Shown here: in pieces, positions 1-8,031 of the stretch | Layout: every line of letters begins with the position of its first letter | Numbering within the stretch: position 1 is the stretch's first letter | Assembly: GCF_000718095.1 (NCBI RefSeq) | Contig: NZ_JOEI01000005.1 | Location: 496,001-560,000 of the forward strand | Reading direction: 5' to 3' | Length of the DNA stretch: 64,000 nt | Source: Streptomyces scopuliridis RB72 | GTDB lineage: Bacteria > Actinomycetota > Actinomycetes > Streptomycetales > Streptomycetaceae | Notes under the pieces: generated by a model | Database searches by the model: none | Seen by the model: only the letters and a program-made list of their open reading frames with translations | What the model was told of the DNA's origin: nothing | Program-made: the position numbers and the translations under genes

Positions 1-75
1 TTCCAGAAGGAGCGCGAGGACGGCGAGCGCTTCGCCAGCTGGGCGGCGCGCGCGTCGGAGGAGGCGCTGTCGTGA
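1..75 (+). CDS. Sulfite/nitrite reductase, C-terminal end (partial)
   Basis: Only the last 24 codons are inside the window, ending in TGA at 73-75. The residues are charged and helical (KEREDGERFASWAARASEEA). The family is assigned from context: the reading frame leads directly, with a 4-base GTGA overlap, into the sulfate assimilation genes. In Streptomyces that position is held by a sirohaem [4Fe-4S] ferredoxin-sulfite reductase, which makes sulfide from sulfite. The catalytic part lies upstream of the window, so this identification is inference. Confidence 0.55.
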   Translation, partial: FQKEREDGERFASWAARASEEALS

Positions 76-248
76 GCGAGCGCGCGGCACCCTTCTACTG
101 CCCGTACTGCGGTGACGAGGACCTGCGTCCGAACGAACAGGGCCATGGCGCCTGGGAATGCGCGGCATGCAATCGCGCCTTCCAGTTGAAGTTCCTCGGG
201 CTGCTGTCCCGTGGACTCCAACGGAGCGATGGAGGCGAAGAGATATGA
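72..248 (+). CDS. Small Zn-ribbon protein of the sulfite reductase operon (58 aa)
   Basis: The GTG start at 72 overlaps the TGA of the preceding gene by 4 bases, and its own TGA overlaps the cysH ATG (ATGA), so it is translationally coupled on both sides. The 58-aa product has two CxxC knuckles, C10-P-Y-C13 and C30-A-A-C33, 16 residues apart. That is a zinc-ribbon or rubredoxin-like metal site. Streptomyces genomes usually carry a small protein here. Its function is unproven; a role with sulfite reductase (metal, electron or cofactor handling) is inference from the fixed position. Confidence 0.8.
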   Translation: MSERAAPFYCPYCGDEDLRPNEQGHGAWECAACNRAFQLKFLGLLSRGLQRSDGGEEI

Positions 249-946
249 CGGCACGGACGGAGACCGACGATCCCCGGGCCCTCGCCGAGCGTGCGGGCCG
301 GGCGCTCGAAGACGCCTCGGCCCTGGAGATCCTCACCTGGGCCGTCGACACCTTCGGCGCGCGGTTCTGTGTGACGTCCTCGATGGAGGACGCGGTGGTC
401 GCCCATCTCGCCTCCCGGGTACGGCCCGGTGTCGATGTGGTCTTCCTCGACACCGGCTACCACTTCCCCGAGACCCTCGGCACCCGGGACGCGGTGGAGG
501 CGGTGATGGACGTCCGTCTCATCACGCTCACCCCGCGCAGGACCGTCGCCGAGCAGGACGCGGAGCACGGCCCCCGGCTGCATGACCGCGACCCCGATCT
601 GTGCTGCGCCCTGCGCAAGGTCGCGCCCTTGGAGGAGGGCCTGGCGGAATACGACGCCTGGGCCACCGGACTGCGCCGCGACGAGTCCCCGACCCGGGCC
701 AACACCCCGGTCGTGGGCTGGGACGAGAAGCGCGGCAAGGTCAAGATCTCCCCGATCGCCCGGTGGACGCAGGACGATGTGGACGCGTATGTCGCCGAGC
801 ACGGAGTGCTCACCAACCCGCTGCTGATGGACGGTTACGCCTCCGTAGGCTGTGCCCCCTGCACCCGCCGGGTGCTGGAGGGCGAGGACGCGCGCGCCGG
901 CCGCTGGGCCGGACGCGCCAAGACCGAGTGCGGGCTGCACGGATGA
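245..946 (+). CDS. cysH: APS reductase, [4Fe-4S] assimilatory type (phosphoadenylyl-sulfate reductase family)
   Basis: Reduces adenylyl sulfate to sulfite and AMP in sulfate assimilation, in the cytoplasm. The 233-aa product has an N-terminal ATP-sulfurylase-like fold with the SSMED loop near residue 45. The cluster ligands of the Fe-S subgroup are all present: C120-C121 (CCALRK) and C203-A-P-C206. The catalytic tail ECGLH has C229. The paired cysteines point to APS rather than PAPS as substrate, by family knowledge. The ATG at 245 is preceded by GGAGGCGAAG and overlaps the upstream TGA. It sits in a chain with cysC, cysD and cysN. Confidence 0.96.
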   Translation: MTARTETDDPRALAERAGRALEDASALEILTWAVDTFGARFCVTSSMEDAVVAHLASRVRPGVDVVFLDTGYHFPETLGTRDAVEAVMDVRLITLTPRRTVAEQDAEHGPRLHDRDPDLCCALRKVAPLEEGLAEYDAWATGLRRDESPTRANTPVVGWDEKRGKVKISPIARWTQDDVDAYVAEHGVLTNPLLMDGYASVGCAPCTRRVLEGEDARAGRWAGRAKTECGLHG

Positions 947-975
947 CGGGCCGTCAGGAGGAGGGGCGTTCGAGC

Positions 976-1575
976 GTGCCGGAGACGACAGGGACATCGG
1001 GGATACCGGGGACAGCGACGACCGGCACGGCGGGGACAACGGAGCGGGGCGCCACGGTCTGGCTCACCGGACTGCCGAGCGCGGGCAAGACGACCATCGC
1101 GAACGCGCTGGCGGACCGGCTCCGCGCGGAGGGCCACCGCGTCGAGGTGCTCGACGGCGACGAGATCCGGGAGTTCCTCTCCGCGGGCCTCGGCTTCAGC
1201 CGCGAGGACCGGCACACGAATGTGCAGCGCATCGGCTTCGTCGCCGAGCTGCTCGCGTCGAACGGCGTCAAGGCGCTGGTGCCGGTGATCGCACCGTACG
1301 CGGACAGCCGTGAGGCGGTGCGCAAGCGCCATCAGTCCGAGGGCACCGGATATCTGGAGGTGCATGTGGCCACGCCGGTCGAGGTGTGCTCCGTACGCGA
1401 TGTGAAGGGGCTGTACGCCAAGCAGGCGGCCGGCGAGATCTCCGGGCTGACCGGGGTGGACGACCCCTACGAGGCGCCGGACTCGCCCGATCTGCGGATC
1501 GAGTCGCACACCCAGTCCGTACCGGAGTCCGCCGCCGCGCTCCACGCGCTGCTCGCCGAGAGGGGTCTCGCGTGA
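976..1575 (+). CDS. cysC: Adenylyl-sulfate kinase (APS kinase)
   Basis: Phosphorylates APS to PAPS with ATP. Walker A is GLPSAGKTT, followed by the family motifs DGDEIREFLSAGLGFS and RIGFVAELL, and FVEV-type residues appear later (LEVHVATPVEVC). I place the start at GTG 976 because AGGAGGAGGGG lies about 10 bases upstream. An ATG at 943 overlapping the cysH stop is in frame and would add 11 residues, so it is a real alternative. The extra N-terminus is rich in Thr/Gly and is not part of the kinase fold. The gene ends in a GTGA overlap with cysD. Confidence 0.95.
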   Translation: MPETTGTSGIPGTATTGTAGTTERGATVWLTGLPSAGKTTIANALADRLRAEGHRVEVLDGDEIREFLSAGLGFSREDRHTNVQRIGFVAELLASNGVKALVPVIAPYADSREAVRKRHQSEGTGYLEVHVATPVEVCSVRDVKGLYAKQAAGEISGLTGVDDPYEAPDSPDLRIESHTQSVPESAAALHALLAERGLA

Positions 1576-2510
1576 CCACCACCGTCGCCGCCGTCACCGA
1601 GGGTACGGACGCCCCGTACGCGCTGAGCCATCTGGACGCCCTGGAGTCCGAGGCGGTGCATATCTTCCGCGAGGTGGCGGGCGAGTTCGAGCGGCCGGTG
1701 ATCCTCTTCTCCGGCGGCAAGGACTCGATCGTCATGCTCCATCTGGCGCTGAAGGCGTTCGCGCCCGCGCCGGTGCCGTTCTCACTGCTCCATGTCGACA
1801 CCGGGCACAACTTCCCCGAGGTGCTCGAATACCGCGACCGCACGGTGGCCGCGCACGGACTGCGGCTGCATGTCGCGTCCGTACAGGAGTACATCGACGC
1901 GGGGAAGCTGCGCGAGCGGCCCGACGGCACCCGTAACCCGCTCCAGACCGTGCCGCTCACGGAGAAGATCCAGGCCGAGCGGTTCGACGCGGTCTTCGGC
2001 GGTGGCCGGCGCGACGAGGAGAAGGCCCGCGCCAAGGAGCGGGTGTTCTCGCTGCGCGACGAGTTCTCGCAGTGGGACCCGCGCCGTCAGCGGCCCGAGC
2101 TGTGGCACCTCTACAACGGCCGGCACGCCCCCGGCGAGCATGTCCGGGTCTTCCCGCTCTCCAACTGGACCGAGCTGGACGTCTGGCAGTACATCGCCCG
2201 CGAGGGGATCGAGCTCCCGGAGATCTACTTCGCGCACGAGCGGGAGGTCTTCCGGCGCAGTGGCATGTGGCTGACCGCCGGGGAGTGGGGCGGGCCCAAG
2301 GAGTCCGAGACCGTCGAGAAGCGCCTGGTGCGCTACCGCACGGTCGGTGACATGTCCTGCACGGGCGCCGTCGACTCCGACGCCACCACGCTCGACGCGG
2401 TGATCGCCGAGATCGCCGCCTCCCGGCTCACCGAGCGCGGCGCGACCCGCGCCGACGACAAGATGTCCGAGGCCGCGATGGAAGACCGCAAGCGCGAGGG
2501 GTACTTCTAG
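1572..2510 (+). CDS. cysD: Sulfate adenylyltransferase subunit 2
   Basis: ATP sulfurylase catalytic subunit. It forms APS and pyrophosphate from sulfate and ATP and works as a heterodimer with the GTPase CysN. The 312-aa product carries the PP-loop SGGKDS at residues 47-52 and the family blocks HVDTGHNFPE and FGGGRRDEEKARAKER. The conserved C-terminal stretch ending EDRKREGYF is complete. The GTG start at 1572 overlaps the cysC stop. Only 2 bases separate it from cysN, which fits co-expression of the two subunits. Confidence 0.97.
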   Translation: MTTTVAAVTEGTDAPYALSHLDALESEAVHIFREVAGEFERPVILFSGGKDSIVMLHLALKAFAPAPVPFSLLHVDTGHNFPEVLEYRDRTVAAHGLRLHVASVQEYIDAGKLRERPDGTRNPLQTVPLTEKIQAERFDAVFGGGRRDEEKARAKERVFSLRDEFSQWDPRRQRPELWHLYNGRHAPGEHVRVFPLSNWTELDVWQYIAREGIELPEIYFAHEREVFRRSGMWLTAGEWGGPKESETVEKRLVRYRTVGDMSCTGAVDSDATTLDAVIAEIAASRLTERGATRADDKMSEAAMEDRKREGYF

Positions 2511-2512
2511 CC

Positions 2513-3928
2513 ATGACGAGCACGAGCAACATCGCCGCGGAGCAGTTCGCGGAGGGGCTGCCGGCCACCACACTGCTGCGGTTCGCCACCGCGGGCTCCG
2601 TCGACGACGGCAAGTCCACGCTCGTCGGCAGGCTGCTGCACGACTCCAAGTCGGTGCTGACCGACCAGTTGGAGGCCGTCGAGCACGCCTCCCGCAGCCG
2701 CGGCCAGGAGGCACCGGACCTGGCGCTGCTCACGGACGGGCTGCGGGCCGAGCGCGAGCAGGGCATCACGATCGATGTCGCCTACCGCTACTTCGCCACG
2801 CCCCGGCGGCGGTTCATCCTCGCCGACACCCCCGGGCATGTGCAGTACACCCGGAACATGGTGACCGGAGCCTCCACCGCCGAGCTGGCCGTGGTGCTCG
2901 TGGACGCCCGTAACGGTGTGGTCGAGCAGACCCGTCGCCATGCAGCGGTGGCCGCCCTGCTACGGGTCCCGCATGTGGTCCTGGCCGTCAACAAGATGGA
3001 CCTCGTCGGGTACGCGGAGCCCGTCTTCGCCGCGATCGCCGAGGAGTTCACGGCGTACGCGGCCTCCCTGGGCGTCCCGGGCTGGGGGTCTGGGGGGAAC
3101 CCCCGGGAAAATTGGTGCACCGCGATCCCGATCTCCGCGCTCGCCGGTGACAATGTCGTGGAGCCGTCCGCGCACATGGACTGGTACGGCGGCCCGACCG
3201 TGCTGGAGTATCTGGAGACCGTCCCGGTCAGCCATGACCTGGCCGACTGCCCCGCGCGCTTCCCGGTGCAGTACGTGATCCGCCCGCAGAGCGCCGAGCA
3301 CCCCGACTACCGCGGCTACGCGGGCCAGATCGCCTCCGGGGTGCTGCGCGTCGGCGACCCGGTGACCGTCCTGCCCTCGGGCCGTACGAGCACGATCGAG
3401 GGCATCGACGCGCTCGGCGTCGGCGCGGGCGCGGGCACCACCGTGGACCTCGCCTGGGCGCCGCAGTCCGTGACGGTCCGGCTCGCCGACGACATCGACG
3501 TCTCGCGCGGCGATCTGATCGCGCCCACCGCGCAGCTGCCCGCCACGACCCAGGATGTCGAGGCGACGGTCTGCCATGTCGCCGACCAGCCGCTGACCGT
3601 GGGGCAGCGGGTGCTGCTGAAGCACACCACCCGTACGGTCAAGGCGATCGTGAAGGACATCCCGTCCCGGCTGACGCTGGACGATCTCTCCCAGCACCCG
3701 GCCCCCGGACAGCTGGTCGCCAATGACATCGGGCGGGTGAAGGTCCGTACCGCCGAGCCGCTCGCGCTCGACAGCTACGCCGACTCCCGGCACACCGGCT
3801 CCTTCCTGCTGATCGACCCCGCCGACGGTACGACGCTGAGCGCCGGCATGGCGGGCGACGCCTTCGCCGACGCGGCCACCGCGCCCGACGCGGCCCCGGC
3901 CGCCGGCGAAGAAGGCTGGGACTTCTGA
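2513..3928 (+). CDS. cysN: Sulfate adenylyltransferase subunit 1 (GTPase)
   Basis: Regulatory GTPase of ATP sulfurylase; GTP hydrolysis drives APS formation by CysD. The 471-aa product has an EF-Tu-like G domain with G1 GSVDDGKST (residues 28-36), G3 DTPGH (105-109) and G4 NKMD (160-163), followed by two beta-barrel domains. The C-terminus is Ala/Asp-rich. No fused CysC domain is present, in keeping with the separate cysC. Unusually, about 11-13 residues (GWGSGGNPRENW, near 190-201) interrupt the normally continuous stretch from LGVP to TAIPISALAGDN. They are encoded by a G/C-rich palindromic repeat (see repeat at 3081). Confidence 0.96.
   Translation: MTSTSNIAAEQFAEGLPATTLLRFATAGSVDDGKSTLVGRLLHDSKSVLTDQLEAVEHASRSRGQEAPDLALLTDGLRAEREQGITIDVAYRYFATPRRRFILADTPGHVQYTRNMVTGASTAELAVVLVDARNGVVEQTRRHAAVAALLRVPHVVLAVNKMDLVGYAEPVFAAIAEEFTAYAASLGVPGWGSGGNPRENWCTAIPISALAGDNVVEPSAHMDWYGGPTVLEYLETVPVSHDLADCPARFPVQYVIRPQSAEHPDYRGYAGQIASGVLRVGDPVTVLPSGRTSTIEGIDALGVGAGAGTTVDLAWAPQSVTVRLADDIDVSRGDLIAPTAQLPATTQDVEATVCHVADQPLTVGQRVLLKHTTRTVKAIVKDIPSRLTLDDLSQHPAPGQLVANDIGRVKVRTAEPLALDSYADSRHTGSFLLIDPADGTTLSAGMAGDAFADAATAPDAAPAAGEEGWDF
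3081..3114. repeat. REP-like palindromic repeat inserted in frame within cysN
   Basis: The stretch contains two G5 runs separated by TCT, then AAC and a C5 run (GGGGGGAACCCCCG hairpin at about 3092-3105), ending in GGGAAAATTG. The local AAAATT is unlike the surrounding codons. Streptomyces chromosomes carry many short interspersed elements with this GGGGGTCTGGGGG pattern, usually between genes. Here one lies inside a conserved coding sequence and keeps the frame. That this copy arrived by insertion is inference from the disrupted protein alignment as I recall the family. Confidence 0.6.
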
Positions 3929-4038
3929 TGGCGCTGACGGTCTACGACGTCTTCGCGACGTTCGCGAAGGAGGGCGGCCGGGTGGGCAGCGGCGCCCTCG
4001 GCGCGGGAACGGGCGGGGTGGCGCGATGTGCGCGATGA
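3928..4038 (+). CDS. Possible 36-aa ORF overlapping the cysN stop
   Basis: ATG at 3928 overlaps the cysN TGA (TGATG) and opens a 36-codon frame beginning MALTVYDVFATFAKEGG. The position invites coupled translation with cysN, but I recognise no family and the second half is Gly/Ala-rich. It may be a small real protein or chance. It fills part of the 255-base gap before the sulfonate binding protein. Confidence 0.3.
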   Translation: MALTVYDVFATFAKEGGRVGSGALGAGTGGVARCAR

Positions 4039-4142
4039 CGTACGCGCACCGCATGCGCGCCCGCACCCCCCACCCGCCGTACCCGTACGACCCGTTCCGC
4101 CGAAGACCTGCCGACTTCCCGGCCGCGCCCCCGACTCCGTAG
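4026..4142 (+). CDS. Possible Cys-containing leader ORF (38 aa) before the sulfonate importer
   Basis: ATG at 4026 opens a 38-codon frame beginning MCAMTYAHRMRART and ending in TAG at 4140-4142, about 40 bases before the ssuA-like start. A cysteine at codon 2 directly upstream of a sulfur-uptake operon would fit a cysteine-sensing leader peptide, as described in actinobacteria for sulfur genes. However, the usual Streptomyces leader motif (His-x-Asp-Leu-x-Arg followed by Cys) is not visible. Treat this as speculative. Confidence 0.2.
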   Translation: MCAMTYAHRMRARTPHPPYPYDPFRRRPADFPAAPPTP

Positions 4143-4183
4143 AAAAGGGCGTGAGCACCGGGCCAACGAGAGGAACCCCTCCC

Positions 4184-5296
4184 GTGCCTGTCTCCCGCAC
4201 CACCGCCCGCCGCGGACTCGCCCTCGTGGCCGCACTGCCGCTGCTCGCCGTCGCGCTCACCTCCTGCGGCTACGGCTCCGAGGCGGACAAGAGCGACAGC
4301 GCCGCCGTCCCGGCCGCCAAGGGCAAGGCGCTCTCCGCCGACACGGTGAAGATCGGTTACTTCCCGAACCTCACCCACGCGACCGCCCTGGTCGGGATCC
4401 AGGAGGGTCTCTTCCAGAAGGAGCTGGGCGGTACGAAGGTGGCGCCCTCGACCTTCAACGCGGGCCCCTCCGAGATCGAGGCGCTCAACGCGCGCAGCAT
4501 CGACATCGGCTTCATCGGCCCCTCGCCGGCCATCAACGGCTACACCCAGACCGGCGGCAAGAGCCTGCGCATCATCGGCGGCTCCGCGTCGGGCGGGGTG
4601 AAGCTCGTCGTCAACCCGGCGAAAATCAAGACCCTGGACGACGTCAAGGGCAAGAAGATCGCCACCCCGCAGCTGGGCAACACGCAGGACGTGGCGTTCC
4701 TCAACTGGATCTCCGAGAAGGGCTGGAAGGTCGACGCCCAGTCCGGCAAGGGCGATGTCTCCGTCGTCCGTACGGACAACAAGATCACCCCGGACGCCTA
4801 CAAGTCCGGTTCCGTCGACGGCGCCTGGGTGCCGGAGCCGACCGCGTCCAAGCTGGTCGCGGAGGGCGCCAAGGTACTGCTCGACGAGTCGGACCTGTGG
4901 CCGGACAAGAAGTTCGTGATCACGAACATCATCGTGTCGCAGACGTTCCTCAGCGAGCACCCGGACGTGGTCGAGGCCGTGCTGCGCGGCTCGGTGAAGA
5001 CCAACGAGTGGATCAACGCGAACGAGGAGAAGGCGAAGGCGTCCGCCAACCAGGCGCTGAAGACGCTCTCCGGCAAGGCGCTGCCGCCCGAGGTCCTCGA
5101 CCCGGCGTGGCAGTCGATCCAGATCACCAATGACCCGCTGGCCGCGACGCTCCAGGCGGAGGCCGATCACGCGGTCAAGGCCGGACTGCTCAAGAAGCCG
5201 GACCTGAACGGCATTTACGACCTGGGGCCCCTCAACAAGGTGCTCAAGGCCGCCGGTCAGCCCGAGGTGGCCGACGCCGGTCTCGGCGTCAAGTAA
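4184..5296 (+). CDS. Aliphatic sulfonate-type ABC transporter, substrate-binding lipoprotein
   Basis: Extracellular binding lipoprotein of an SsuA/TauA-type importer. The signal segment GLALVAALPLLAVALTSC has a lipobox LTSC with the lipidated C28. The mature protein opens with VKIGYFPNLTHATALVGIQEG and has the two-lobed periplasmic-binding fold of the NMT1/THI5-like group. The start GTG 4184 follows GAGAGGA; GTG 4151 in frame is possible. The ATPase and permease follow at once, and the sulfur genes lie upstream. The ligand could be sulfonates, taurine or sulfate esters; the sequence alone does not decide. Confidence 0.88.
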   Translation: MPVSRTTARRGLALVAALPLLAVALTSCGYGSEADKSDSAAVPAAKGKALSADTVKIGYFPNLTHATALVGIQEGLFQKELGGTKVAPSTFNAGPSEIEALNARSIDIGFIGPSPAINGYTQTGGKSLRIIGGSASGGVKLVVNPAKIKTLDDVKGKKIATPQLGNTQDVAFLNWISEKGWKVDAQSGKGDVSVVRTDNKITPDAYKSGSVDGAWVPEPTASKLVAEGAKVLLDESDLWPDKKFVITNIIVSQTFLSEHPDVVEAVLRGSVKTNEWINANEEKAKASANQALKTLSGKALPPEVLDPAWQSIQITNDPLAATLQAEADHAVKAGLLKKPDLNGIYDLGPLNKVLKAAGQPEVADAGLGVK

Positions 5297-5342
5297 GCCC
5301 AGGACCCGGACCGTATCCACCCGTTCCCAGGAGGTGACGACC

Positions 5343-6134
5343 ATGGCCACAACCTTCGCCAAGGCCGCCGAGAGCACCCCGGCGGTGGACCACGCCGCCC
5401 GTATCGCGCATGTCTCGAAGTCCTTCGTGACACCGGCCGGGCAGCAGCTCGTCCTGGACGACATCACGCTCGATGTCGCACCGGGCGAGTTCGTCACCCT
5501 CCTGGGAGCCTCGGGGTGCGGTAAGTCGACCCTGCTCAATCTGGTCGCGGGGCTCGACCGGCCGTCCGCCGGGTCCATCGAGACCCCCGGCGGCCGGCCC
5601 GCCCTGATGTTCCAGGAGCACGCGCTGTTCCCGTGGCTGACCGCGGGCAAGAACATCGAGCTGGCGCTGCGGCTGCGCGGCGTGCCCAAGCAGGAGCGGC
5701 GCGGCGAGGCGGAGCGGCTGCTCGGTCTCGTACGGCTGGAGGGCTCGTACGGCAAGCGGGTGCACGAACTGTCCGGCGGGATGCGGCAGCGGGTCGCGCT
5801 GGCCCGCGCGCTCGCCCAGGACAGCCGGCTCCTGCTGATGGACGAGCCGTTCGCGGCGCTCGACGCGATCACCCGGGACGTCCTGCACGACGAGCTGACC
5901 CGTATCTGGCACGAGACGGGCTTGTCGGTCCTCTTCGTCACGCACAACGTGCGCGAGGCGGTACGGCTCGCGCAGCGCGTCGTCCTGCTGTCGTCGCGCC
6001 CCGGCCGGGTGGCCCGTGAGTGGCGGGTGGACATCCCGCAGCCGCGCCGTATCGAGGACAGCGCCGTCGCGGAGTTGTCCGTCGAGATCACCGAAGAACT
6101 GCGTGGGGAGATCCGCCGCCATGGCCAGCACTGA
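5343..6134 (+). CDS. Sulfonate-type ABC transporter ATP-binding protein
   Basis: Cytoplasmic ATPase of the importer, 263 aa. It has Walker A GASGCGKST near residues 58-66, the signature LSGGMRQRVALARAL, Walker B LLLMDEPFAALDA and the switch histidine in FVTHNVREA, all intact. It is typical of the SsuB/TauB subgroup. AGGAGGTGACGACC precedes ATG 5343 at good spacing; the in-frame GTG at 5334 lies inside that ribosome binding site and is rejected. The 3' end overlaps the permease start by 14 bases, which supports coupled translation. Confidence 0.94.
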   Translation: MATTFAKAAESTPAVDHAARIAHVSKSFVTPAGQQLVLDDITLDVAPGEFVTLLGASGCGKSTLLNLVAGLDRPSAGSIETPGGRPALMFQEHALFPWLTAGKNIELALRLRGVPKQERRGEAERLLGLVRLEGSYGKRVHELSGGMRQRVALARALAQDSRLLLMDEPFAALDAITRDVLHDELTRIWHETGLSVLFVTHNVREAVRLAQRVVLLSSRPGRVAREWRVDIPQPRRIEDSAVAELSVEITEELRGEIRRHGQH

Positions 6135-7062
6135 GACGACGCGGAAGGACACGTCGCCCAAGGGCACGTCGCCGGGGGACGCCTCACCGGAGGACGTCTC
6201 GCCGCACGGCGACATGGCCGGCCTGGAGGCCGGGCTCGACGCGCTGGACACCGTACAGACCGGGCGTACGCCGCTGCGCCGGACGCTCGTCCAGAAAGTG
6301 CTGCCGCCCGTCGTCGCCATCGCGCTGGTGCTGGTGGTGTGGCAGCTGCTCGTCTGGGCCAAGGTCACCGACGACTACAAGCTCCCCTCGCCCGGCGCGG
6401 TGTGGGCCGAGGTGTCCGACGCCTGGGCGCAGGGCACCCTGCTCGGCTATATCTGGACCAGTGTGTCGCGCGGTCTGCTGGGCTTCCTGCTGGCGCTGGT
6501 GATCGGCACGCCGCTCGGACTGCTGGTCGCCCGGGTGAAGTTCGTCCGCGCGGCCATCGGCCCGATCCTCTCCGGACTCCAGTCGCTGCCGTCGGTGGCC
6601 TGGGTGCCGCCGGCCGTGATCTGGCTGGGGCTCAACGACTCGATGATGTACGCGGTCATTCTGCTCGGCGCGGTCCCCTCGATCGCCAACGGCCTGGTCT
6701 CCGGCGTCGATCAGGTGCCGCCGCTCTTCCTGCGGGCCGGGCGTACGCTCGGCGCCACCGGGCTGCGCGGTACCTGGCACATCGTCATGCCGGCCGCGCT
6801 GCCCGGTTATCTGGCCGGGCTGAAGCAGGGCTGGGCGTTCTCCTGGCGCTCGCTCATGGCCGCGGAGATCATCGCGTCCTCGCCCGATCTCGGTGTGGGG
6901 CTCGGGCAGTTGCTGGAGAACGGCCGTACGGTCGGCAGTATGCCGATGGTGTTCCTCGCCATCTTCCTGATCCTGATCGTCGGTATCGCCATCGACCTGC
7001 TGATCTTCAGTCCGCTGGAGCGTCGGGTGCTGCGCGGCCGTGGTCTCCTGGTGAAGAGCTGA
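6121..7062 (+). CDS. Sulfonate-type ABC transporter permease
   Basis: 313-aa inner-membrane permease of the SsuC/TauC type. A hydrophilic N-terminal arm of about 60 residues with repeated S/T-P-x-D-x-S-P units precedes the first membrane segment (VLPPVVAIALVLVVWQLLVW). About five further hydrophobic segments follow, with the EAA-like loop (LRAGRTLGATGLRGTWHIVMPAALP) that docks on the ATPase. The ATG at 6121 lies inside the ATPase gene. The long acidic arm is longer than in most family members. Confidence 0.93.
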   Translation: MASTETTRKDTSPKGTSPGDASPEDVSPHGDMAGLEAGLDALDTVQTGRTPLRRTLVQKVLPPVVAIALVLVVWQLLVWAKVTDDYKLPSPGAVWAEVSDAWAQGTLLGYIWTSVSRGLLGFLLALVIGTPLGLLVARVKFVRAAIGPILSGLQSLPSVAWVPPAVIWLGLNDSMMYAVILLGAVPSIANGLVSGVDQVPPLFLRAGRTLGATGLRGTWHIVMPAALPGYLAGLKQGWAFSWRSLMAAEIIASSPDLGVGLGQLLENGRTVGSMPMVFLAIFLILIVGIAIDLLIFSPLERRVLRGRGLLVKS

Positions 7063-7066
7063 TCCC

Positions 7067-7894
7067 ATGCACCACACGCACCACTCGCACTCCAGGCACC
7101 CCAGACACTCCAGGCACCTCATGGACCACGCGCACCCTCCTGTACTGCTGGTCATCGCCCACGGCAGCCGCGACCCCCGGCATGCCGCGACCGTGCACGC
7201 CCTCGCCGGGCGGCTGCGGTCGCTGCGGCCGGGGCTGCGCGTGGAGACCGGCTTCCTGGACTTCAACGCCCCGTCCGTGCCCCAGCTGCTGGACCGGCTG
7301 GCGCTGGAGGACGTACGGGACGTGATCGCCCTGCCGCTGCTGCTGACGCGCGCCTTCCACGCCAAGTCCGACATCCCGGCGGTGCTGCGCGAGGCCTCGG
7401 CCCGCCACCCGCTGCTGCGGATCCGGCAGGCCGAGGTGCTCGGCCCCTCGGCGCTGCTGACGGTCGCGCTGGAGCGGCGGCTGTACGAGGCGGGGCTCAC
7501 CCCCGCCGACAAGGGCTCGACCGGGGTCGTCCTGGCCTCGGCGGGCTCCTCCGACCCGGAGGCGATCGCAGTGATCGCTGAAATCGCGCGGGAGTGGCGG
7601 CACACCGGTTGGTGCGCCGTGCGGCCTGCGTTCGCCTCCGCATCACTCCCCCGTACCGAGGACGCGGTGCGCGCGCTGCGCGCGGAGGGCGTACGGCGGG
7701 TCGCCGTCGCGCCGTACGTCATCGCCCCCGGCTTCCTGCCGGACCGCATCGCGGCCGGTGCCCGGGAGGGCGGCGCGGAGGTGCTGGCCGGGGTGCTGGG
7801 CGCCGCCCCCGAGCTGGCACGGCTGCTGCTGCGCCGTTACGACGAGAGGGCGGCGGCCCCGGAACGCATCACACCGCTGGCGCGTCCCGCGTAG
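7067..7894 (+). CDS. Sirohydrochlorin chelatase-like protein (CbiX/SirB family) with His-rich N-terminus
   Basis: 275-aa class II chelatase with two CbiX-type halves. The first begins VLLVIAHGSRDPRH, where the His of AHGS is the metal/active-site residue. The second begins GVVLASAGSSDPE, with the equivalent His lost. It probably inserts Fe(II) into sirohydrochlorin to make sirohaem for the sulfite reductase of the same operon; a cobalt role cannot be excluded. The first 23 residues contain 10 histidines, a likely metal-binding tail. Start ATG 7067 has GAAGAG upstream; ATG 7121 would remove most of the His tail. It begins 4 bases after the permease stop. Confidence 0.88.
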   Translation: MHHTHHSHSRHPRHSRHLMDHAHPPVLLVIAHGSRDPRHAATVHALAGRLRSLRPGLRVETGFLDFNAPSVPQLLDRLALEDVRDVIALPLLLTRAFHAKSDIPAVLREASARHPLLRIRQAEVLGPSALLTVALERRLYEAGLTPADKGSTGVVLASAGSSDPEAIAVIAEIAREWRHTGWCAVRPAFASASLPRTEDAVRALRAEGVRRVAVAPYVIAPGFLPDRIAAGAREGGAEVLAGVLGAAPELARLLLRRYDERAAAPERITPLARPA

Positions 7895-8031
7895 CCACGC
7901 CGCCCAGTGACGGGCCGGGTCCTGTGGGGTTCGCGGGGACCCTGTGACATTCCTGTGCTCGCGCGCGCTGATCATCATGAGAGGCAGTGGCACGGGGGGG
8001 ACTGTGCCGTACCGGCACGGATAGGGAAGCT

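Noticed and set aside
2960..6187. Very long open frame on the minus strand across cysN and the ABC transporter genes
   Set aside because: It is the antisense shadow of strongly G/C-third-position genes. Its codon use is irregular, it has no ribosome site and no known family, and it covers proven genes.
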